DNA of 64,000 nt, taken from JAJEAO01 sp963667635. GTDB lineage: Bacteria > Acidobacteriota > Vicinamibacteria > Marinacidobacterales > Marinacidobacteraceae. The notes beneath the pieces were generated by a model, which was given only the letters and a program-made list of their open reading frames with translations, was not told where the DNA came from and did not search any database. The stretch lies in contig OZ246946.1 in assembly GCA_965232015.1 (NCBI GenBank), positions 3,410,001-3,474,000 on the forward strand. The letters run 5' to 3'. The position numbers and the translations under genes were made by a program. Of this stretch, positions 1 to 7,141 are shown piece after piece. Numbering within the stretch: the stretch's first letter is position 1; every line of letters begins with the position of its first letter.

Positions 1-62
1 CTCGATGAAGGGGGACCAGCGGTCCCGCTCCCGGTCGGCGCGGCGTCCGGGGGGGCGGAAGT

Positions 63-506
63 CTAGCAGTTGCAGCGGGAATCGGATCTGCCGGATGACG
101 CGGTGACCACCGGCAGAACCGGCGCCTCGGCCGGTTGCTCCTCGACATCCTCCAGTACGCGGTACCACTCCCACCGCAGCCCCTCGGGTTCGTACGCCCA
201 GACCTTGTTCTGGCGGGCGTGGCAGCAGACGACCTCGCTCTCGATCCGGTGCGGCAGGTCCTCCCCGATGATCCGCTCGATGGCGGTCTCCACCTGGGCG
301 TCCTCCATGACCTCGACCCCGAGGTGATTCAAGCGGTCGGCGTTTTCGTCGTCCGTCTCGAACAGGACCAGTTTGAGCGGCGGCTCGGCGATGGCGAAGT
401 TGGCGTAGCCGGGCTTCCGCTTCCGCGGCGCGACGCCGAACAGCCGGGTGTAGAAGTCCACCGCGGTTTCGAGATCGCGGACGTTCAGGGCGAGTTGCAG
501 TCGCAT
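63..506 (-). CDS. arsI: ArsI/CadI-type glyoxalase-fold C-As lyase
   Basis: This 147-residue protein belongs to the ArsI/CadI branch of the glyoxalase (VOC) fold, Fe(II)-dependent dioxygenases that cleave the carbon-arsenic bond of trivalent organoarsenicals such as methylarsenite. The family's metal ligands can be placed at Gln4, His61 (in NHLG) and Glu113 (in RWEWY), and the arsenic-binding vicinal cysteines at Cys94-Cys95 (VVCCHARQNKVW). I chose the ATG at 506 because the fold begins there (MRLQLALNVRDLE); an in-frame ATG at 533 would add nine residues unlike the family. The gene overlaps the end of the upstream arsR by 22 nt, so the two are probably cotranscribed and translationally coupled. 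The tail after about residue 120 is Pro/Ala-rich and ends in Cys-x-Cys. The fold and cysteine pair are clear; the exact substrate is inferred from the family. Confidence 0.82.
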   Translation of the reverse strand: MRLQLALNVRDLETAVDFYTRLFGVAPRKRKPGYANFAIAEPPLKLVLFETDDENADRLNHLGVEVMEDAQVETAIERIIGEDLPHRIESEVVCCHARQNKVWAYEPEGLRWEWYRVLEDVEEQPAEAPVLPVVTASSGRSDSRCNC

Positions 507-817
507 CGGGGGTTTCTCCTCGGGGGATCGCACGGCCCCTCACAGCAGTTGCGGGTGAGAAAGGCCAGCAGGGCGTTCATCGCGTCGAAGTCGGGGCTGT
601 ACACGAGGGAGCGCCCCTCGCGCCGCCGGCGGACCATGCCGGCGAGCCGCAGCTCCTTCAGGTGAAAAGACAGGGTGGGAGCGGGGATGTCGAGGAGGAC
701 CGCCGCCCGCCCGGCGGGCAGCCCGGACGGCCCCTGCCGCACGAGCAGCCGGAAGACTCTCAGCCGGGTCTCGTGCGCCAGCGCCGAGAGGGCGGTGACG
801 GCCTCCTGTGTTTTCAT
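485..817 (-). CDS. arsR: ArsR-family winged-helix metalloid sensor
   Basis: This 110-residue ArsR/SmtB repressor has a typical winged-helix core: LSALAHETRLRVFRLL at the start, the recognition region APTLSFHLKELRLAGMV, and the wing RRREGRSLVYSPD. After the last helix comes a cysteine cluster (NCCEGPC, then RCDC), the arrangement used by ArsR proteins that bind As(III) outside the classical alpha3 site, so it is likely released from DNA by arsenite or methylarsenite. The ATG at 817 (MKTQEAVTAL) is preferred to an upstream ATG at 838 because it matches the usual N-terminus. The gene overlaps arsI downstream by 22 nt, and it presumably represses the pair from the short region at 818-880. Family assignment is firm; the inducer is inferred from the cysteines and the neighbour. 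Confidence 0.9.
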   Translation of the reverse strand: MKTQEAVTALSALAHETRLRVFRLLVRQGPSGLPAGRAAVLLDIPAPTLSFHLKELRLAGMVRRRREGRSLVYSPDFDAMNALLAFLTRNCCEGPCDPPRRNPRCDCNSP

Positions 818-882
818 ATTTCCAAGTATATCGAACACTGTACGCCCCTCGCAAGAAACGCGGGCCTCGGGCTCCGCCCCAA

Positions 883-930
883 GCCGGGGCTATGAGACGC
901 CGGAGCTATGAGGCGCCGGGGCTACGAGAC
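883..930. repeat. 16-bp tandem repeat, three copies, covering the rho stop codon
   Basis: Three head-to-tail 16-bp copies of GCCGGRGCTAYGAGRC lie at 883-898, 899-914 and 915-930 with only a few substitutions. The third copy contains the stop codon of rho (922-924 on the minus strand), so the last residues of Rho are repeat-encoded. The array fills the gap between rho and the arsR promoter. It may be a minor relative of the GC-rich repeats found elsewhere in the window. Confidence 0.75.
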
Positions 931-2265
931 TCGGATCCCTTCGAGCAGCTCCCGGTTGTTCCGGGTCCGCTGCATGCGGCTGAGCAGGAGAGACATCGCC
1001 TCCACCGGCTTCAGTCCCGACAGCGCGCGTCGCAACAGATGGGTCTTCGGCAGCTCGTCGGGCGGGAGCAGAAGCTCCTCGCGCCGGGTGCCGGAAGGGT
1101 GGATGTGGATCGCCGGGAAGATCCGCGACTCGGCGAGTCGGCGGCTCAACACCAGCTCCATGTTCCCGGTGCCCTTGAACTCCTGGAAGATGACCTCGTC
1201 CATCTGGCTGCCGGTGTCCACCAGCGCGGTGCCGAGGATGGTGAGGCTGCCCCCGTCGTCGATCTTGCGGGCGGCGCCGAAGAACTGGCGCGGGAACTCG
1301 AGCGCCCGCGAGTCGATGCCGCCGCTCATGGTGCGGCCCTTCCCGCGGGTCTCCCGGTTCGCGGCCCGGCCGAGGCGGGTGATGGAGTCGAGCAGGATCA
1401 CGACGTCCTCCTTCATCTCCACCAGGCGCCGCGCCTGCTCCAGCACGATCCGCGCGACCCGCACATGGTCGGCGCTCCCGCTGTCCGCGGTGGAGGCCAC
1501 GACCTGCGCGTGCGGGACCGAGCGCCGCATGTGGGTGACCTCCTCCGGGCGTTCGTCGATCAGCAGGATGATGAGGTGGATGCCTCCGTAGTGCTTCGCG
1601 ATCGCCTGGCCGATCTGCTCGAGCAGGATCGTCTTGCCGGTCTTGGGGGCGGCCACGATCAGCCCGCGCTGGCCGCGGCCGATCGGGGCGAGCATGTCCA
1701 CGACCCGCAGCGACATCGGGGCGTCGTCGTCGCGCGCCAGCTCGATGCGCGGTTCGGGGTGCACGCTGATCAGATCGGCGTAGTTGCGGCGGGGCGGCAT
1801 GGCTTCGACGTCATAGCCGTTCACCTCGAGGACGGTGTGGAGTTCGTGGCGCGGCGGCCCCCGGCGGCGGCCCCGGCGGCCGGGGGCGCTGTAGCCGTAC
1901 ACCATGTGTCCTTCCCGGAGCCGGTAGCGATCCACGACCCCGAAGGGCACCCGGACGTCGGTGGCCCGGGGGAGGAAGTTGTTCTTCTCGAGGCGGAGAT
2001 GGCCGCTGTCCCGCGGGCCGATGTCCAGAAGCCCGGTCACCTCGACGCGGGGCCGCTCGGCGGGGGCCGCCGTCTCGGCGCCCTCGGCCGCCCCGACGTC
2101 CTTCGCCGGCTCGCGCCCGGCCGCGGTATCCCCGCGCCCAGCCGCCCCGTTGCCCCGCTTCCGGACCGGGCGTCGGCCCCGACGGCGACCGCCGGAGGAT
2201 GAGTGCGCGGGGCGACCCCGTCCGTAACGGCGTCGCCGGGGAGAGTCGTTTCTCGTGCTCGGCAT
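922..2265 (-). CDS. rho: Transcription termination factor Rho
   Basis: This is a 447-residue Rho hexameric RNA-dependent helicase/ATPase. The RNA-binding domain (VEVTGLLDIGPRDSGHLR, later FGVVDRYRLREG) is followed by the RecA-like core with Walker A APKTGKTILL, the segment DERPEEVTHMRRS, Walker B VVILLDSITRLGRA, the Q-loop region and the conserved GTALVDTGSQMDEVIFQEFKGTGN. The first 70 residues are not the usual helical Rho_N domain but a low-complexity Arg/Gly/Ala-rich segment, a form of extension known in Actinobacteria and some other phyla that can add RNA contacts. No strong ribosome-binding site precedes the ATG at 2265. The stop codon lies inside a 16-bp tandem repeat. Identity is certain; the exact start is less so because upstream in-frame sequence is also low-complexity. 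Confidence 0.95.
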   Translation of the reverse strand: MPSTRNDSPRRRRYGRGRPAHSSSGGRRRGRRPVRKRGNGAAGRGDTAAGREPAKDVGAAEGAETAAPAERPRVEVTGLLDIGPRDSGHLRLEKNNFLPRATDVRVPFGVVDRYRLREGHMVYGYSAPGRRGRRRGPPRHELHTVLEVNGYDVEAMPPRRNYADLISVHPEPRIELARDDDAPMSLRVVDMLAPIGRGQRGLIVAAPKTGKTILLEQIGQAIAKHYGGIHLIILLIDERPEEVTHMRRSVPHAQVVASTADSGSADHVRVARIVLEQARRLVEMKEDVVILLDSITRLGRAANRETRGKGRTMSGGIDSRALEFPRQFFGAARKIDDGGSLTILGTALVDTGSQMDEVIFQEFKGTGNMELVLSRRLAESRIFPAIHIHPSGTRREELLLPPDELPKTHLLRRALSGLKPVEAMSLLLSRMQRTRNNRELLEGIRVS

Positions 2266-2643
2266 TCCAGGGCTTCCATCGAAGCCGGCGAGGGCCGACC
2301 CGGGAAGAGTCGAAGGAGGGGACGGCCCCGGGAAGGGGTCGTCGTCAGTTGGGTGCGGGGATGGGAGGGCCGGCGCGGCCCGATCCCACCGCGCCGGGAA
2401 GGCGCGACGAGGATCGAAGCCGGACCGGTCCGGGGCGCCGGGCGCGGGTCCAGCCCTCGCGCCGGCTCACGGCGCACGAAGCGAACGCCACCCGACGGGC
2501 GGGTCGCGGAGCGGGCATCCGGAACCGTTGACGCACTCGCGATCGGCCGCGAAACCGGCCGACCTCATCCCCCGCTGATTCCGTTTCGCAGTCTAGCATG
2601 CGGCCTCGGACGAGGCCGTCGCCGCCGCGGGGGCCCGGGCCGG
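2266..2643. other. 378-bp intergenic region upstream of rho
   Basis: I see no convincing gene here; the possible frames are Arg-rich and lack ribosome-binding sites. On the minus strand a TAGACT-like -10 element occurs near 2590-2596, just after a hairpin, and could serve rho with a long leader. A long leader would suit Rho, which commonly autoregulates by attenuation, but that is inference. Confidence 0.4.
2601..2618 (-). terminator. Perfect hairpin downstream of the small exported protein gene
   Basis: CGGCCTCG and CGAGGCCG form an 8-bp perfect stem with a 2-nt loop about 25 nt after the stop of the gene at 2644-2979. There is no T-run, so it may only be a transcript-stabilising or Rho-assisted end. 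Confidence 0.4.
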
Positions 2644-2979
2644 CTAACGGGACTCGATCGACTGGATCGTGATCGTCTCCCCGTCCTCCGCGACGGTTCC
2701 GGTGACGGTCACATCGGTCCCGGCGAACGGCTGCGCCTCGTCCGGATTGGCGATCGCGAACACCTTCTCCTCGGACGCCACGTAGAGGGCGATGGACGCC
2801 CCCATCTCCTGGCACGCGATGACGCAGTCGGGATGGCTCATCCCGTCCATCATGTGTTCGGCGCCGCACATCGTGTCGGTGACATGCGCCTCCCAGGTCT
2901 GCTGCCCGGGGCCGGCGGCGAACCCGAGGGCGGCGGCGGCGAGCGCCAGGGTCGAGAGAACGCGAAGGGTGGTGCGCAT
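2644..2979 (-). CDS. Small exported OB-fold-like protein of unknown function
   Basis: This 111-residue protein has a clear Sec signal peptide (MRTTLRVLSTLALAAAALGFAAG). The mature part contains a Met/Cys/His-rich patch (DTMCGAEHMM, then HPDCVIAC) followed by a beta-rich segment ending TDVTVTGTVAEDGETITIQSI, which resembles a small OB-fold. Similar secreted proteins with an MCGxxHM start are common in Acidobacteriota and Gemmatimonadota, with no assigned function known to me. The start is well supported: GGAGGTCCTCC lies immediately before the ATG at 2979. The cysteine and methionine patch could bind a metal, perhaps copper, but nothing here proves it. It is divergent from hisS, with 108 bp between the two starts. 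Confidence 0.75.
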   Translation of the reverse strand: MRTTLRVLSTLALAAAALGFAAGPGQQTWEAHVTDTMCGAEHMMDGMSHPDCVIACQEMGASIALYVASEEKVFAIANPDEAQPFAGTDVTVTGTVAEDGETITIQSIESR

Positions 2980-3087
2980 GGAGGACCTCCTGTCCACGCC
3001 ATTCTGCCCGACCCGCCACCCCGGTTCATCCGCGATCCGGATCATCCCGCTCTCGGCTACGCTCACCGACGCCCCGCATCCCTCCGC

Positions 3088-4455
3088 ATGCCCTCGATCT
3101 CCACGAAACCGGTCAGCGGGATGCGGGACCACCTCCCCCGGGCCGCCGGGATCCGTCGGGCCGCCGTGCGCCGCATCGAGTCGTCGTTCGCGGTCCACGG
3201 GTTCCAGCCCCTCGAGACCCCGGCGATGGAGCGGCTCTCGACGCTCCTCGGCAAGTACGGCGAGGAGGGCGACCGCCTCATCTACCGGGTGCTCCACCGC
3301 GGGAAGCGCCTCGAGCGGGCGCTCGCCCGGGAGACGGTGGAGCCGTCGGACCTCGCCGAGTTCGGACTCCGCTACGACCTGACCGTGCCGCTCGCCCGGG
3401 TGGCGGCCGAGTACCGCGCCGACTTGCCCCCGGTGTTCCGGCGCTACCAGATCCAGCCGGTGTGGCGCGCCGATCGGGCGCAGCGGGGGCGGTTCCGCGA
3501 GTTCACCCAGTGCGACGCCGACATCGTGGGCAGCGCCTCGCTCCTCGCCGACGCCGAGACCCTCGTCCTCCTCCACCACACGCTCTCGGCGCTCGGCTTC
3601 CGCGACTTCACCGTCCTTCTGAACCACCGGGAGGTGCTTCGCGGACTCATCGAAGCCGCCGGGATCGAAGCCGGCGACGAGAGCGCGACGCTGGTGACGC
3701 TGGACAAGCTGGACAAGATCGGTCGCGAACGGGTGGAAGCCGAACTCGCCCGAGCGGCCGGGGTCGGACCGGAGCGCGCCCGGCGCCTGCTCGAACTCGT
3801 CCCCGACGGGGGCGGCGACGCCTCTCCCCGGGATCTCCTCGCCGCGGTCGCCGCCGAGTTGCCCGCGGGGCCGGCGCAAAACGCCGCCGCCCGGATCGGA
3901 ACGCTCCTCGACGCCCTCGACGGGGGGCTCGGGGAGGATGCCGCGGCCGTCCGGTTCGCTCCGAGTCTCGCCCGCGGCCTCAGCTATTACACCGGCCCGA
4001 TCTTCGAGGTCGTGGCGGCGGGCGGCGCCGGCTCCCTCGCCGGTGGCGGCCGCTACGACGGGCTGATCGGCATGTTCGGGAAGCGGGCGACGCCGGCGGT
4101 GGGTTTTTCGCTCGGCATGGAGCGGATCCTGATGCTGCTCGCCGAGCAGGAGGGCGCCTCGGGCCGGGCCGCGCCTCAGGCGGTGCTGTGTCCGCTCGCC
4201 GGGGTGGGGCCGGGGCCGACGCTCGCGGTCGCCCGCGCCCTGCGGGCCCGCGGGGTGCGGCTCGAGATCCAGGTGGACCCGCTGCGGCTCGGGAAGCAGC
4301 TCGCCCGGGCCGCCGGCTCGGGCGCCCGGTTCGCCGTGGTCCTCGGGCCCGACGAGGCGGCGGAGGGTCAGTGCGCCGTGCGCGATCTCACGACCCGTGA
4401 ACAGCGGACGGTCCCGGTGGCGGAGGCGGCGGCGCTGCTCCTCGCACCGGAGTGA
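3088..4455 (+). CDS. hisS: Histidine--tRNA ligase
   Basis: This 455-residue class II aminoacyl-tRNA synthetase charges tRNA-His. It begins at PVSGMRDHLP, has motif 2 around FRRYQIQPVWRADRAQRGRFREFTQCD (about residues 115-145), the histidine-specific RGLSYYTGPIFE signature, and motif 3 in AVGFSLGMERI. The C-terminal alpha/beta anticodon-binding domain covers roughly the last 95 residues. The ATG at 3088 is the first that gives a normal-length protein; sequence further upstream in the same frame is not conserved in character. The gene is followed by trmJ on the same strand about 300 bp downstream, so two tRNA-related functions are neighbours. The 3' end overlaps a possible small gene on the other strand. 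Confidence 0.96.
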   Translation: MPSISTKPVSGMRDHLPRAAGIRRAAVRRIESSFAVHGFQPLETPAMERLSTLLGKYGEEGDRLIYRVLHRGKRLERALARETVEPSDLAEFGLRYDLTVPLARVAAEYRADLPPVFRRYQIQPVWRADRAQRGRFREFTQCDADIVGSASLLADAETLVLLHHTLSALGFRDFTVLLNHREVLRGLIEAAGIEAGDESATLVTLDKLDKIGRERVEAELARAAGVGPERARRLLELVPDGGGDASPRDLLAAVAAELPAGPAQNAAARIGTLLDALDGGLGEDAAAVRFAPSLARGLSYYTGPIFEVVAAGGAGSLAGGGRYDGLIGMFGKRATPAVGFSLGMERILMLLAEQEGASGRAAPQAVLCPLAGVGPGPTLAVARALRARGVRLEIQVDPLRLGKQLARAAGSGARFAVVLGPDEAAEGQCAVRDLTTREQRTVPVAEAAALLLAPE

Positions 4456-4735
4456 GGCGGATGCGGCTGCGGTCCCGGCGCCTCGGGTTCTTCGGGTCGG
4501 CCCGGCCCGCAGTCGGGTCGGGGAGCGGCTCGGCGCGGAAGGCGACCCCGACCGGGAAGAGCTCCGGCTCCCGCATCGGCGGCAGGGGCCGGTCCGGATC
4601 GCGCCGGTACAGGCCATCGGACCCTCTCCGCAGGGCTCTCACGAACACGATCTCCCGCCACTTGCGCGACGGCAGGGTGAACGCGCCCGCGCCGTCGAGG
4701 CGGCGGAGATCGTGGAACGGGCGGTCGTCGGCCAT
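4388..4735 (-). CDS. Possible small protein between hisS and trmJ
   Basis: A 115-residue reading frame starts MADDRPFHDLRRLDG and fills the otherwise empty gap between hisS and trmJ on the opposite strand, overlapping the last 68 nt of hisS. Its first 80 residues (for example AFTLPSRKWREIVFVRALRR) have an ordinary amino-acid mix, which favours a real gene; the C-terminal third is Arg/Pro-rich and is the part that overlaps hisS. I recognise no family and no motif. An upstream in-frame ATG at 4756 is also possible. If it is not a gene, the gap of about 300 bp holds only the trmJ promoter. Confidence 0.35.
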   Translation of the reverse strand: MADDRPFHDLRRLDGAGAFTLPSRKWREIVFVRALRRGSDGLYRRDPDRPLPPMREPELFPVGVAFRAEPLPDPTAGRADPKNPRRRDRSRIRLTPVRGAAPPPPPPGPSAVHGS

Positions 4736-4757
4736 CGGGTGGGGCTCCTGACGCATT

Positions 4758-5495
4758 GTGGCGCGCGTCCACCTGGTGCTGGTCCGGCCCCGGCGGCCGG
4801 AGAACATCGGAGCCGTCGCCCGGGTCGCGGCGAACACCGGTCTGGCCGGGCTGCGGCTGGTCGCTCCCGGAGACTGGCGCACCGTGGAGGCGTTCCGGAT
4901 GGCGTGGCAGGCGGAGGAGTTCGTGGAGCAGGCGCGGGAGTTCGACTCGCTGGCGGAGGCGGTGGCCGACTGCGGCTACGTCGCCGGGTTGAGCGGCCGC
5001 GGGGGCGACCGCATCCGGCACCTCACGCCCCGGGAGCTCGCCGGCGAGATCGCGGCGCTCGACCCGGAGTCCGACGCCGCGGTCGTGTTCGGTAACGAGT
5101 CCAGCGGGCTCAGCCTCGCCGAGCGTACGCTTTGCCAGCGGCAGGTGCGGATCCCGGCGGCGCCCCGCCAGCCGTCGCTCAACCTGGCGCAGGCGGCGAT
5201 GGTGGCGGGCTACGAGATCTTCCTCGCCGGCGGGGATCCGGTGGCGCAGGCCCAGCCGCGCGCGCGTTCCGAGGTCAGCGAACGGGCTCTCGGGGCGCTC
5301 CGGGACGCGATGCTGTCGGTGGGTTTCCTGACCCGACAGAAGCCCGAGGCCCGCTTCGTCGAGTGGCGGGAGCTCTTCGGACGCCGCGGGATGACCGAGC
5401 GGGAGGCGCGTCTGCTCATGGCGTTCGCGCGCCGGGTGCGGAATGCCGGGCGGACCGGGCAGGGGGCCGGGAATCCGCTGTCACCGCACCGGTGA
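4758..5495 (+). CDS. trmJ: TrmJ-like tRNA 2'-O-methyltransferase (SPOUT fold)
   Basis: This 245-residue SpoU/TrmH-family methyltransferase most resembles TrmJ, which methylates the ribose 2'-OH of position 32 in tRNAs using S-adenosylmethionine. Characteristic pieces are VLVRPRRPENIGAVARVAANTG at the start, VVFGNESSGLSLAE in the middle (the family's G-x-E-x-x-G-L motif), and the knot-forming PSLNLAQAAMVAGYEI. The C-terminal helical extension of about 80 residues (LTRQKPEARFVEWRELFGRRGM) is typical of TrmJ rather than TrmL. The start is the GTG at 4758, next to VHLVLVRP. Dimerisation through the trefoil knot is expected from the family. Assignment to TrmJ rather than another SpoU member rests on length and the C-terminus. 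Confidence 0.85.
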   Translation: MARVHLVLVRPRRPENIGAVARVAANTGLAGLRLVAPGDWRTVEAFRMAWQAEEFVEQAREFDSLAEAVADCGYVAGLSGRGGDRIRHLTPRELAGEIAALDPESDAAVVFGNESSGLSLAERTLCQRQVRIPAAPRQPSLNLAQAAMVAGYEIFLAGGDPVAQAQPRARSEVSERALGALRDAMLSVGFLTRQKPEARFVEWRELFGRRGMTEREARLLMAFARRVRNAGRTGQGAGNPLSPHR

Positions 5496-5579
5496 AGGCG
5501 GGCGGCGCCGCGACGCATTCGAACCGCGCTGCCCGGCGTTCCATACTCTGCCGGTGGGGCGTGGGAGGACGGAGACCAC

Positions 5580-7049
5580 ATGACGAAGCGGACCACGGCG
5601 ATCACCATGCTGGCGCTGCTCCTCGCCGCCCTGGCGGCGGCGCAGCCCGGAGTCCACACCGCAGCCAGCGGCGGCGAGGTCATGCGGCTGATCCGGCGCG
5701 AGAAACTGGATCTCATCCTGCCGGGCGCCATGCGCGACAACGGCGTGGACATGTGGATCCACGTCACCCGCCACGGCGACCCCGATCCGCTGGCGCACTA
5801 CTTCGGCCGCACCTACGGCTACCTCGTCTTCACCGACCTCGGTGACCGGATCGAGCGCGCCGCCTTCGGCAGCGGGGGCGCGGTGGAGGGCATCGAGGTT
5901 CGGGGTTCCGACGCCTTCGCCCGGGCCATCTCCAGCTACGACCGCGGCTACCGGATGGCCTTCGGCTACGACGATTCGGTGTACGACGAGTTCAGGGAGT
6001 TCGTCGCCGAGCGCGATCCCGAAGTCATCGCGGTGAACACCTCCGAGTGGCTCGCGGAAGCCGACGGGATCTCGCACTCCGCGTGGGTGAAGCTGATGCG
6101 CGTCCTCGGGTCCGAGTACGCCGACCGGGTGGTCTCCGCCGAGAACGTGATCAGCGATTTCGCGGTGCGCCGGACCGTCCGCGAGGTCGCCGAGCAGGTC
6201 AACAACCTCGAGGCCGCCCGCCAGCTCCAGCGCGCCGCGATCGCCCGCATCGAACCGGGCCGTACCACGATCCGCGAGATCGTCACCTGGGCGCGGGAGT
6301 GGGCCTACGAGCGTCATCTCGGTGGCTTCGGCGCCTTCGGCCCGGGAGGCGTCCGGGTGTACTACTCGGCGGTCGCCGAGGATCCGCCCTATCCGCCGTC
6401 GGTGCGCTACTTCCACTGGCACGGCGACTACATCTTCCAGCCGGGAGACTTCTTCGCCATGAACGTCGGGGTGAACTACATGGGCTTCACCACCGACACC
6501 AAGACCCACGCCTACATCCTGCGCGACGGGGAGACCGCGCCCCCGGAGAGCATCCAGGAGGTTTTTGATCTCGCGGTCGCCGGGCAGTGGATCATGCGTC
6601 CCCACATGCGGGTCGGCATGACCGCGAAAGAGTCCCTCGACGCCATGGTCGCCGCCATGGAGGAAGCGGGCTACCTCTACACCCCGTTCGTGAACTCGGG
6701 GATCCAGGGCGGCGGCAGAACACCCGACGGGACCGGGATGCTGGATTACGTGATGGTCCAGGAGGCGCTCGCCGGAGACGACCAGCCCGGCTTCGCCATC
6801 GACAACCACGCCCACGGCTCGATCGGAACGACCACCCTCGGCCCCTCCATGGCCAACTTCCGCGCCGACCGGCATCACCTCGTGATCCAGGAGAACCACA
6901 TCTTCGCGTTCGAGTTCATGGTCCACAAGAACATCCCGGAGCGGCCCGGCTTTCCCCTCGCGATCAATTTCTCCAACCCGCACATCGTGACGAGCAAGGG
7001 CGTCGAGTGGCTCCAGCCGCCGAACGAGGAGATCGTCCTCATCCGGTGA
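5580..7049 (+). CDS. Exported M24-family metallopeptidase-like protein
   Basis: This 489-residue protein has a Sec signal peptide (MTKRTTAITMLALLLAALAAAQP), an N-terminal creatinase-like domain of about 190 residues, and a C-terminal pita-bread domain of the M24 (Xaa-Pro aminopeptidase) family. GGAGG is placed 9 nt before the ATG. In related M24 proteins the first metal ligand is the Asp of a DxG motif in GDxxHxDxG; here the segment reads GDFFAMNVGVNYMGFTTDTKT, so that Asp is apparently Asn, while the second ligand Asp (TDTKT), the His region (NHAHGSIG) and the Glu region (FAFEFMVH) are present. It may therefore bind one metal or be non-peptidolytic. The role is probably periplasmic peptide turnover. 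Family firm, activity uncertain. Confidence 0.85.
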   Translation: MTKRTTAITMLALLLAALAAAQPGVHTAASGGEVMRLIRREKLDLILPGAMRDNGVDMWIHVTRHGDPDPLAHYFGRTYGYLVFTDLGDRIERAAFGSGGAVEGIEVRGSDAFARAISSYDRGYRMAFGYDDSVYDEFREFVAERDPEVIAVNTSEWLAEADGISHSAWVKLMRVLGSEYADRVVSAENVISDFAVRRTVREVAEQVNNLEAARQLQRAAIARIEPGRTTIREIVTWAREWAYERHLGGFGAFGPGGVRVYYSAVAEDPPYPPSVRYFHWHGDYIFQPGDFFAMNVGVNYMGFTTDTKTHAYILRDGETAPPESIQEVFDLAVAGQWIMRPHMRVGMTAKESLDAMVAAMEEAGYLYTPFVNSGIQGGGRTPDGTGMLDYVMVQEALAGDDQPGFAIDNHAHGSIGTTTLGPSMANFRADRHHLVIQENHIFAFEFMVHKNIPERPGFPLAINFSNPHIVTSKGVEWLQPPNEEIVLIR

Positions 7050-7093
7050 CCCGGATCCGGCGGGGCCGGGGCCGAGCATCCTGGTTTCCCAGT

Positions 7094-7115
7094 GCCGCTC
7101 TGGATGGAGAGCGGC
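7094..7115. terminator. Bidirectional hairpin between convergent genes
   Basis: GCCGCTCT and AGAGCGGC pair perfectly over 8 bp around a 6-nt loop, midway between the ends of the M24 gene (plus) and the multicopper oxidase gene (minus). It lacks a T-run on either side. The flanking GGCGCTCCATACCGGCG looks like part of the window's GC-rich palindromic repeat family. Confidence 0.45.
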
Positions 7116-7141
7116 GCTCCATACCGGCGGGGGGAGCGCGC

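Noticed and set aside
1..66. Open frame on the plus strand reading LDEGGPAVPLPVGAASGGAEV to a stop at 64-66
   Set aside because: Only 21 residues are visible and it overlaps the end of arsI; it could be the end of a convergent gene but cannot be supported.
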